Source of the DNA: CADEED01 sp043747835
Lineage (GTDB): Bacteria > Pseudomonadota > Gammaproteobacteria > Steroidobacterales > Steroidobacteraceae
Reading direction: 5' to 3'
Assembly (NCBI GenBank): GCA_043747835.1
Contig: JAYTOK010000033.1
Location: 42,687-106,686, forward strand
Length of the DNA stretch: 64,000 nt
The notes below the pieces were generated by a model. It saw only the letters and a list, made by a program, of their open reading frames with translations, made no database searches and was not told the DNA's origin. The position numbers and the translations under genes are program-made. Below are positions 34,414 to 40,797 of the stretch, piece after piece. Position 1 is the first letter of the stretch; each line of letters starts with the position of its first letter.

Positions 34414-35193
34414 ATGCCCTTCACCGTCTCGCACGTCGCCGCCGCTCTCCCCGTTCACGCGATCTTTCGCCGCCTCCCGCTGGCCGCTCTCATGATCGGC
34501 AGCATGGCGCCCGACTTCGCATTCTTCGTCCCTTTCGCGCCGTTCCGCTCGTCAACCCACTCCATCGCAGGCCTGTTCACCTTCTGCCTGCCCGTGGGCC
34601 TCGTCGTCTGGTTCGTCTTCCTGCGATGGATGGAGCACCCGACGATGGCGCTGCTGCCGGATGCCTGGCGCGAAAAACTCACGCCGACAGCGCCCATCAC
34701 GCCGCAGCTGATCGGCTTCGCCGCGATCGGCATCGTGGTCGGCGCGTGCACGCACAATCTCTGGGATTCCTTCACGCACTCACACACCTGGGTGACGAGC
34801 GCTCTGCCGTCGTTACGCGAGCGCCAGCCCGGGCTCGGCGGTGCGCCGCTCTACCATCTGCTGCAGGTGGCGAGCAGTGTGTTCGGTCTGGCCGTTCTAA
34901 CTGTGTGGTTGCTGAACCTGCGAAACCGCCCGATGCCGGAATCTCCGTTCGACTGGAGCCGCGCCGACGCGGCCATCACAAACAGCACACGAGTGGTCGC
35001 AGCCGTCACGCTCGTGCTCGCCTCGATTGCCGGAGCATTCGCTTACTTCGAGGCCTATGCGGAGTACAACTCGGGAATCCGGATCTTCAACTTCATGATC
35101 GGGACGATGGCGGGCTTCGCGTTTGCGTGGTTCGCGATCTCGATCCGGGTCGCCGCAAAGCTGCGACGTGCGCGCGATGTCCCGCCAAAATGA
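34414..35193 (+). CDS. DUF4184 family membrane protein
   Basis: The 259-residue protein starts MPFTVSHVAAALPVHA, the usual DUF4184 opening. It has IGSMAPDFAFFVPFAPFRSS, THSIAGLFTFCLPVGLVVW and the His/Asp-rich HNLWDSFTHSHTWVT, which resembles the metal-dependent membrane hydrolase YdjM/PAP-like fold. Five to six membrane segments are present. The family has no proven activity. The start is ATG 34414; the longer frame to 33970 crosses a neighbour. It ends in a strong bidirectional terminator. Confidence 0.87.
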   Translation: MPFTVSHVAAALPVHAIFRRLPLAALMIGSMAPDFAFFVPFAPFRSSTHSIAGLFTFCLPVGLVVWFVFLRWMEHPTMALLPDAWREKLTPTAPITPQLIGFAAIGIVVGACTHNLWDSFTHSHTWVTSALPSLRERQPGLGGAPLYHLLQVASSVFGLAVLTVWLLNLRNRPMPESPFDWSRADAAITNSTRVVAAVTLVLASIAGAFAYFEAYAEYNSGIRIFNFMIGTMAGFAFAWFAISIRVAAKLRRARDVPPK

Positions 35194-35226
35194 AGGAGGG
35201 TGAGAGCTGCGCCCTCACCCTCCTTC
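35192..35226. terminator. Bidirectional rho-independent terminator
   Basis: Perfect 13-base arms (GAAGGAGGGTGAG and CTCACCCTCCTTC) flank a 9-base loop. The plus strand continues TTTTCTC and the minus strand continues ATTTTGG, so it can serve both the DUF4184 gene and the convergent pectate lyase gene. Confidence 0.85.
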
Positions 35227-35255
35227 TTTTCTCTTCCCCGAATCTATCTAACCAC

Positions 35256-36368
35256 TTACCAGGGGCACGTGCCCGCGCAAGCGGTCGTGTTCATCTGGCT
35301 CGGCGGCGTCAGCGTGACGTCCGACTGGCTCACGTTGCAGTTAGGCGTGTTGAACTCCACACCCAGCGCCGACGTGCTGCCCTGACCCTTCACGACTCCA
35401 CGATAGACCTGGCAGATCTTCGTCTTGGTGGTGCCGCTGTTCTGCAGCGTGAGGTTGCGGATCGTCGCGACATCGCCGAAGTTGGAGTTGATGCCCACGA
35501 TCGTCGGAACGTCGCGCGTGATCACGTTGGTCACCGTGATGCGGCGCGGACCGCCATTGCCCGTGCAGTCGCCGCACGAACGAACCAGCTTGCCGGCATT
35601 CGACGCGTAGAAGTTGCTGATGCGCAGCTCGCCACGGCCGTTGAACTGGAACGTCTTGTCGGAGCCGTTGTACGCGGCGCCGCAGGTGATGTTCATCACC
35701 GTGCCCGCCGGTCCCAGCGCCGTCGCGGCGTCTTCACCGATGTCTTCCCACCACACGCGTTCCACCGTGCAATTGCCGAGGCAGTGGATGCCGTCCGCGG
35801 CGAGATTGCCGATGATCACGTTGCGGATCGTTGCGCCTTCCTGCAAGTCGAACAGGGCAGGTTGCCCTTCCGCCTGACCACCGCCGGAGAGGTTGTAGCG
35901 ACGATTCTGTCCATCGAACACCGTGCCGGCCGGCACGACTTGCGTTGCCGCCAACTGCACGGTCGCGGTCGCCGTCGGCATCTCGCATCCCGGATACGAG
36001 CCGGTGCCGCCGCTCGAACTCGAACTGGACGAGCTCGAGCTCGAGCTCGAGCTCGACGAAGTCGAACTGGAACTGGAACTGGAACTCGAGCTGGAACTCG
36101 ATGAGCCTGACGGCCCCGAGCATTCGTTCACGCCGCCGCTCACCTTGCTGCCCGCGCCGAACGTGGCCTCGGAGCAAACAAAGCTGCCGCTCAATACCTT
36201 GTAAGTGAACTTGTCGGCGCGACCGAACGCGACGTTCGTGTTCGCGACAACGGAGCAAGTCTTGCCCTCGTTGCAAAGCGTCGTGTAACCCACTGGCCGA
36301 TTCGCGGCATACACCGCTGCGGCCACCGCCAACGCTCCCAGCGTTATCAGTGCGTTTCCATACTTCAT
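35256..36368 (-). CDS. PL3-type pectate lyase with N-terminal Cys module and poly-Ser linker (copy 1)
   Basis: The 370-residue protein has a signal peptide ending AVYA. Next is a small module at residues 22-84 with four Cys (YTTLCNEGKTCSV, NVAFGRADKFTYKVLSGSF, GGVNECS), a serine linker at 89-119, and a PL3 pectate lyase domain at about 125-370. Lyase landmarks are AADGIHCLGNCTVERVWWED and IGEDAATALG (Ca-binding acidic residues), KTFQFNGRGELRISNFY, LVRSCGDCTGNGGPRR and GINSNFGDVATIR. It cleaves polygalacturonate by beta-elimination outside the cell. It is a close paralogue of the gene at 36681. I start at ATG 36368. Confidence 0.92.
   Translation of the reverse strand: MKYGNALITLGALAVAAAVYAANRPVGYTTLCNEGKTCSVVANTNVAFGRADKFTYKVLSGSFVCSEATFGAGSKVSGGVNECSGPSGSSSSSSSSSSSSSSTSSSSSSSSSSSSSSSSGGTGSYPGCEMPTATATVQLAATQVVPAGTVFDGQNRRYNLSGGGQAEGQPALFDLQEGATIRNVIIGNLAADGIHCLGNCTVERVWWEDIGEDAATALGPAGTVMNITCGAAYNGSDKTFQFNGRGELRISNFYASNAGKLVRSCGDCTGNGGPRRITVTNVITRDVPTIVGINSNFGDVATIRNLTLQNSGTTKTKICQVYRGVVKGQGSTSALGVEFNTPNCNVSQSDVTLTPPSQMNTTACAGTCPW
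36012..36105. repeat. Low-complexity hexamer repeat encoding a poly-serine linker
   Basis: On the coding (minus) strand the DNA alternates TCN and AGY serine codons, giving repeated units such as TCGAGC and TCCAGT. It encodes 30 Ser and one Thr. A shorter version is at about 37452-37504 in the second lyase gene. Confidence 0.9.
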
Positions 36369-36463
36369 GGCGATCCCCCTTGTTGTAGAAAAAATCATCT
36401 CGTCAGTCTTCGAAAATCTCCCGAGCTCACCGGTCGCGCGAAAGGACTGGAAGGTCCGCGTCT

Positions 36464-36496
36464 ACCGGTGTCATACGCTTGGACACCGGTGTCATT
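36464..36496 (-). promoter_or_regulatory. Tandem operator-like repeats upstream of pectate lyase 1
   Basis: ACCGGTGTCAT occurs at 36464-36474 and again at 36485-36495, 21 bases apart, two turns of the helix. The second copy lies in the perfect palindrome GACACCGGTGTC (36482-36493), which has the shape of a LacI-family operator. The sites are 96-130 bases upstream of the lyase start. The 312-base gap 36369-36680 that contains them also holds the terminator of the next gene and no other gene that I can see. Confidence 0.6.
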
Positions 36497-36598
36497 ATGA
36501 CGCGCGTCCGCGCGGAATCTCAACGGGGTGGCCGTTCTGTCAAACGCAATGGGGATGGCGAGCCGGACAAATGCGCTTGGCGCGTCGGTCATTGCCGC

Positions 36599-36633
36599 CA
36601 AAAAAATGGGCGGGGGTGTTTCCACCCCCGCCC
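36599..36633 (-). terminator. Rho-independent terminator of pectate lyase 2
   Basis: Perfect 11-base arms GGGCGGGGGTG and CACCCCCGCCC with a 4-base loop are followed on the minus strand by A and seven T. The structure lies 48 bases after the stop codon of the lyase gene at 36681. A second small hairpin (ACTCACG/CGTGAGT, 36637-36654) lies between stop and terminator. Confidence 0.92.
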
Positions 36634-36680
36634 TATCACTCACGGAGACGTGAGTGTGCTTGCCTGCTTCAGGGAACTCG

Positions 36681-37790
36681 TTACGGAATCGGGCACGAAC
36701 CCGAGCACGCGCTCGTGTTCATGACGCTGGGCGGAGTCAGGATGACGTCGGTCTGGCTGACCTGGCACGCCGGCGTGTTGAACTCCACACCGAGAGCGGT
36801 GCTGCTGCCGCTGCCCTTCACGACGCCTTTGAACACCTGGCAGATCTTCTGCTTCGAGGTGCCGCTGTTGTTGATCGTCAAGTTGCGGATCGTCGCCACG
36901 TCGCCGAAGTTGGAGTTGATGCCAACGATCGTCGACGAGACGTCGCGCGCAATCACGTTCGTGAGCCAGATCTTGCGCGGGCCGCCGTTGCCGGTGCAGT
37001 CGCCGCAGGTGCGCACGATCTTGCCGGCGTTCGCAACGTAGAAGTTGCTGATGCGCAGCTCGCCGCGGCCGTTGAACTGGAAGGTCTTGTCGGTCGCACC
37101 CTGCGCGGAACCGCAGGTGATGTTCATGACAGTGCCCGCGGCGCCGAGCGCCGTCGCGGCATCTTCACCGACGTCCTGCCACCACACGCGGTTCAGCGTG
37201 CAGTTGCCTTCGCAATGGATGCCGTCGGCCGCTAACAAGCCGATGACCACGTTCTTGACCTGGCCGCCTTCCTTCACGAGGAACACGGGCGGTTGGCCCT
37301 CAGCCTGTCCACCACCGCTCAGGTTGTAGATCTTGTTCTGACCGTCGAACACCGTGCCCGCCGGCACGACCTGCGTCGCGGCGAGTTGCACGGTCTGGCC
37401 GCCGGTGGGCATCTCACAGCCCGGGTAGGAGCCAGTCGGCGTGCCGCCGCCGCTCGAACTCGAACTGGAGCTCGAACTGGAGGTGCTGGAACTGCTGGAG
37501 CTCGTGCCGCCGCCGGTGCCCGTGGGCACGGAGCATTCGTTCACGCCGCCCGCGATCACGCTACCGAAGGTAGCTGCCGTGCAGGTGAACGTGCCGTTCA
37601 AGGTCTTGTAGAGAAACTGGTCGGCGCGGCCCATGGCGACGCTGACGGATGCCGAGACTGTGCACGTCTCGTTTTGCTTACATATCGTGGTGTAACCGGC
37701 GGGGCGGTTGGCGGCAAAGGCCGTTCCGGCCACCGCAAGCGCTCCCAGCGCGACCAAGGTACGGGCGTATCTCACTTCTTTCTCCCTCAT
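36681..37790 (-). CDS. PL3-type pectate lyase with N-terminal Cys module and poly-Ser linker (copy 2)
   Basis: The 369-residue protein has the same layout as the neighbour at 35256: signal peptide (ending GTAFA), Cys module (YTTICKQNETCTV, SVAMGRADQFLYKTLNGTFT, GGVNECS), a shorter Ser/Gly linker at about 92-118, and a PL3 domain. Lyase motifs include ADGIHCEGNCTLNRVWWQDV, GEDAATALGAAGT, KTFQFNGRGELRISNFYVAN and GINSNFGDVATIRNLTINNS. By eye about three quarters of the lyase residues match copy 1, so this is a tandem duplication. Start ATG 37790 has AGGGAGAA-like sequence near. It has its own terminator. Confidence 0.92.
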   Translation of the reverse strand: MREKEVRYARTLVALGALAVAGTAFAANRPAGYTTICKQNETCTVSASVSVAMGRADQFLYKTLNGTFTCTAATFGSVIAGGVNECSVPTGTGGGTSSSSSSTSSSSSSSSSSGGGTPTGSYPGCEMPTGGQTVQLAATQVVPAGTVFDGQNKIYNLSGGGQAEGQPPVFLVKEGGQVKNVVIGLLAADGIHCEGNCTLNRVWWQDVGEDAATALGAAGTVMNITCGSAQGATDKTFQFNGRGELRISNFYVANAGKIVRTCGDCTGNGGPRKIWLTNVIARDVSSTIVGINSNFGDVATIRNLTINNSGTSKQKICQVFKGVVKGSGSSTALGVEFNTPACQVSQTDVILTPPSVMNTSACSGSCPIP

Positions 37791-37908
37791 CGATTGAAGT
37801 TTCGTGAGGGTTAGTAAGCGCCTCGGTGTCGAGTCCACGGCGGACGCGCGCACGCCATGTTTGCGCTCACAGCGGACGCGCATCTCATAACGTCCCGTTA
37901 AATCGTGA

Positions 37909-37928
37909 AACGCGCCCTTAGGCGCGTT
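37909..37928 (-). terminator. Probable terminator of msrA
   Basis: AACGCGCC and GGCGCGTT pair around a 4-base loop, 19 bases after the msrA stop codon on the minus strand. Only TTT and later TTT follow the stem, so the U-tract is weak. Confidence 0.5.
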
Positions 37929-37946
37929 CCATAATCCGCAAGCTTG

Positions 37947-38582
37947 TTAGGCGTCGTAGGTCACGCCGCACCCACCGATGCCGCAATACCCGTTTGGATT
38001 CTTCGCGAGGTACTGCTGGTGGTATTCCTCGGCGTAATAGAACTCCGGAGCGTCCAGGATTTCCGTCGTGATCGTCGAGCGATGCGCCTGGGTCAGCGCA
38101 TCCTGATACCGACGCTTGCTGTCGTCGGCCGCCTTCTTCTGCGCGTCGCTCGTCACATAGATCGCCGAACGATACTGCGTGCCAACGTCATTGCCCTGGC
38201 GCATGCCCTGCGTCGGATCGTGCGACTCCCAGAAAATCTTGAGCAGTGCGTCGTAACTCACCTTGTTAGGGTCGAACACCACGCGCACGACTTCGGTGTG
38301 TCCCGTGCGACCGGAGCAGACTTCTTCGTAGGTCGCATTCGGCGTAAATCCACCGGCGTACCCCACCGCCGTCGTGACGACACCAGGGATCGCCCAGAAC
38401 TTGCGTTCGACACCCCAGAAACAACCCAGGCCGAACACTGCCTCTTCGAGACCGCCGTTCGCGGGCTGCTTGAAGTTCGAACCGTTCACGAAATGTTTGC
38501 CGGTGAGCGGCAGCGGCGTCGCGCGTCCGGGCAACGCGTCATCGTGAGCGGGAATGGTGGTCTTCTTGCTGAGGAGGGCCAT
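37947..38582 (-). CDS. msrA: Peptide-methionine (S)-S-oxide reductase
   Basis: The 211-residue cytosolic enzyme reduces methionine S-sulfoxide. The catalytic Cys54 lies in GLGCFWGVERKFW, followed by VGYAGGFTPNATYEEVCSGR and TGHTEVVRVVFDP. The resolving Cys pair is at the C-terminus (YCGIGGCGVTYDA, Cys200 and Cys205). This is the longer MsrA form with an N-terminal extension of about 45 residues, as in E. coli. It acts alone here; msrB is not in the window. Confidence 0.97.
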   Translation of the reverse strand: MALLSKKTTIPAHDDALPGRATPLPLTGKHFVNGSNFKQPANGGLEEAVFGLGCFWGVERKFWAIPGVVTTAVGYAGGFTPNATYEEVCSGRTGHTEVVRVVFDPNKVSYDALLKIFWESHDPTQGMRQGNDVGTQYRSAIYVTSDAQKKAADDSKRRYQDALTQAHRSTITTEILDAPEFYYAEEYHQQYLAKNPNGYCGIGGCGVTYDA

Positions 38583-38661
38583 TTCGACTCCAGGAGAATT
38601 CAGGGGTGGCGGCCAGTGTGGGGTCCGATTCGGCCATTCTCAAGGCTAAACTGCGCGCCCC

Positions 38662-39240
38662 ATGACTGAATCCGCCAGCACACCGCGACTGCGCGTCACC
38701 TTCGCGACCTACCTCGCGCTGGTGCCCGCGACCGCGTTCCTGGGACCGGTCGACCTCGCGAGTTGGTGGTACTACGGCACCGGCGTCGCGGGTTTCGTCT
38801 GCGTCGCGCTCGCGTGCCTGGGACGCATCTGGACCTCGTCATTCATCGCGGGGCACAAGGATGAAGTGCTCGTGACGACCGGCCCATATGCGCGCTGCCG
38901 TCACCCGCTCTACGCCTGCTCGTTGCTCGGCGCGCTGGGCCTCGGACTCACGACGCGCTCGCCGCTGATCTGCGCGGCCATCGTCGCGGTGATCGCAGCG
39001 CTCGTCGTGTACGCGGCCTCCTGCGAGGAACAGTTCCTCGCGGATTCCTTCCCGGATGAATTCAAGGTTTACGTCGCCGCGACACCCAACAAGTGGTGGC
39101 CGGGTTCGCCCTCCGCGAAGCCGCCAGAACTCCTCGACGTGCGGCCGGCGATTTTCTGGAAATCGTTTCTCGACGCGGGTTCTTTTTTCTCGCTGTGGCT
39201 GCTCGTGGCCATCGCCGCGGAATATCGCCTCGCCAGCTGA
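38662..39240 (+). CDS. Isoprenylcysteine/phospholipid methyltransferase-like membrane protein
   Basis: The 192-residue protein has four to five membrane helices. The C-terminal signature of the ICMT/PEMT superfamily is clear: TTGPYARCRHPLYACSLLGA (SAM-binding RHP), then CEEQFLADSFPDEFKVYVAA with the conserved E-E. These enzymes methylate a lipid, an isoprenylated thiol or another small hydrophobic molecule. The substrate is unknown in bacteria of this type. GGGG-free spacing to neighbours suggests a single-gene transcript. Confidence 0.86.
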   Translation: MTESASTPRLRVTFATYLALVPATAFLGPVDLASWWYYGTGVAGFVCVALACLGRIWTSSFIAGHKDEVLVTTGPYARCRHPLYACSLLGALGLGLTTRSPLICAAIVAVIAALVVYAASCEEQFLADSFPDEFKVYVAATPNKWWPGSPSAKPPELLDVRPAIFWKSFLDAGSFFSLWLLVAIAAEYRLAS

Positions 39241-39290
39241 TCTTCCTCTCGTCCTATTGCAGCTGGCGACGCTGCGTGTAGGCTGCCCGC

Positions 39291-39749
39291 ATGAAACGTC
39301 TCCTGCTGCCCTGCGGCATCGCCGCGCTTCTCCTAACTATGCTTGCCGGCTGCTCGCTCATGACGCCGCCGCCCACGATCAAGACGGTCACCTCCGCGAC
39401 GCTGCTCGACACGCACTGGCGGCTCACGCGCCTGGGCGGGCAGATCATCGAAAACCCCGTCGGCGCGAACGCCGTGCACATCTTCCTTCAGTCGCAGAAC
39501 ACGAAAGTGAGCGGCAACTCGGGCTGCAACCGCATGTTCGGCCGTTACGCGCTCGAGAACGACATGCTCAAGTTCGAGGGCCTCGGCGGCACGAAGATGT
39601 TCTGCGAAGCGCGCATGGACCTCGAGCAGAAATTCACGAATGCGCTGATGTCGGTGATGCGCTGGAAGATCGCGGGCACGACGCTCGAGCTGCTGGATGA
39701 GCGCGGCACGGCGATCGCGACTTTCGAAGCAAGCCCTGCGACGGGCTGA
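39291..39749 (+). CDS. META-domain lipoprotein (HslJ-like)
   Basis: The 152-residue lipoprotein has a lipobox (TMLAGCSLM) and one META domain (DTHWRLTRLGGQIIENP, VSGNSGCNRMFGRYALENDM, FEGLGGTKMFCEARMDLEQK, GTTLELLDERGTAIATFE). The two Cys (GCNRM and MFC) are those usual in META domains. HslJ is linked to novobiocin resistance and heat stress in E. coli, but the general role is unknown. It probably faces the periplasm from the outer membrane. Confidence 0.9.
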   Translation: MKRLLLPCGIAALLLTMLAGCSLMTPPPTIKTVTSATLLDTHWRLTRLGGQIIENPVGANAVHIFLQSQNTKVSGNSGCNRMFGRYALENDMLKFEGLGGTKMFCEARMDLEQKFTNALMSVMRWKIAGTTLELLDERGTAIATFEASPATG

Positions 39750-39778
39750 CCGGCCCTGGCTAACCAGTCGCGGAAATC

Positions 39779-39799
39779 GGGGTCAGGCCCTATTTTTTC
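39779..39799. repeat. Half-copy of the GGGGTCAGGCCC palindrome
   Basis: GGGGTCAGGCCCTATTTTTT(C) matches one arm of the complete element at 42738-42781 apart from one base (C to T) and a longer T-run. No complementary second arm follows. It supplies the TAG stop codon of the minus-strand lipoprotein gene. Confidence 0.75.
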
Positions 39800-40107
39800 A
39801 GGCAGCGGTACTCGCGCACCACGCGCCACTTCGCGCAATCGGTCTTGATGCCGTCGAGGCAGATCCGGTCCTCGCCTTTGCGCTGAGCGTCGTGGAAGCC
39901 CCAGTCCGCGCAGCGGCGCCGCGCGGTGTCGAGTCCCGCGCGCTCGTCGACCTGCGGACTCTCGAACTTGCGGTATTCATAAGACAACTGGATCGTCCCC
40001 ATGTCGGGCTCGGAGTCGTACTCGGTCCAGAGTTTGTACGTCGTGCATCCCGCCATCGCGAACACGAGGGCGAACGAAGCGACGCACAAGAGAACTCGCG
40101 ATTTCAT
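39790..40107 (-). CDS. YecR-like lipoprotein (copy 2)
   Basis: The 105-residue lipoprotein has a lipobox (FAMAGCTTY) and the YecR-like pattern IQLSYEYRKFESPQVDERAG, RRRCADWGFHDAQRKGED, KTDCAKWRVVREYRCLKK. It is a paralogue of the protein at 28369-28728 but 14 residues shorter, mainly at the C-terminus. There its stop lies in the palindrome arm at 39779-39799. The truncated end may therefore be the result of that insertion. The function is unknown. Confidence 0.75.
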   Translation of the reverse strand: MKSRVLLCVASFALVFAMAGCTTYKLWTEYDSEPDMGTIQLSYEYRKFESPQVDERAGLDTARRRCADWGFHDAQRKGEDRICLDGIKTDCAKWRVVREYRCLKK

Positions 40108-40207
40108 GACGACTCCCGGAATACCGGTTACGACTGTACCGTCTTTTCAGACAGAGAAGTCGGGGAACCGGTCTGGCGGCCCTGCCGGCGAAGGACTATA
40201 AAAAGCC

Positions 40208-40702
40208 ATGCCTCGCACGATCCTGTTCCCGTCGCTGTTCGTCGCGCTTCTCCTGACGGCAAGCTCGGCCACCGCGCAATCCGCAACGGTCCTCGGCAAC
40301 GACAATCAGTTGCTCGCAGAAGGTTCGGCGTCCCTGGCGGCCGGCCATTACGAGGAAGGAATCCGTCTCACCCTCGCGGGACTCGAACGGCCTAACAACC
40401 CGGGGGACGAGGCCGCGGCGCATTCGAACCTCTGTGCGGGATACGCCGCGCTCAAGCGCTGGCCCGAGGCGCTGCCCCACTGCAACCGCTCGCTCGAGCT
40501 CGATCGCCACAACTGGCGCACGTACAACAACCGCGCGGCCGTGTTCGTCGGGCTCAAGCTCTACGACCTCGCGGTCACCGACGTGAACGCGGGTCTGCTG
40601 CTCGATCCTGACTCGCAAACGCTGCACAAGAGCCTCGAGGTCGTGCACGAACACCAGGAAGCTGCGCTGCGCGACCGGCGCAAGCGACCCACCACGACCT
40701 GA
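40208..40702 (+). CDS. Secreted small TPR protein
   Basis: The 164-residue protein has a signal peptide (LFVALLLTASSATAQ). About three TPR units follow (LAEGSASLAAGHYEEGIRLT, AHSNLCAGYAALKRWPEALP, TYNNRAAVFVGLKLYDLAVT), then a polar basic tail. It would be periplasmic. TPR proteins usually bind partners, and none is evident from the neighbours. It is followed by the LplT-PlsC gene after 95 bases. Confidence 0.78.
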   Translation: MPRTILFPSLFVALLLTASSATAQSATVLGNDNQLLAEGSASLAAGHYEEGIRLTLAGLERPNNPGDEAAAHSNLCAGYAALKRWPEALPHCNRSLELDRHNWRTYNNRAAVFVGLKLYDLAVTDVNAGLLLDPDSQTLHKSLEVVHEHQEAALRDRRKRPTTT

Positions 40703-40797
40703 TCCCGATCCGTTGTGGCAACTTGCGCGCGGGCAAGTTATAAAAGTGCGGACATGCCGCGCATCGCCGCCCACTGCCGCAACTTCGACAAGGCCTG

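Noticed and set aside
35831..36208. Coding frame opposite the serine linker (Glu-Leu repeats)
   Set aside because: The hexamer repeat reads as Leu-Glu or Trp-Asn repeats on the other strand. There is no other feature to support a gene.
36012..37504. Possible CRISPR or satellite array at the Ser linkers
   Set aside because: The repeats are 6-base codon pairs inside coding sequence with no spacers.
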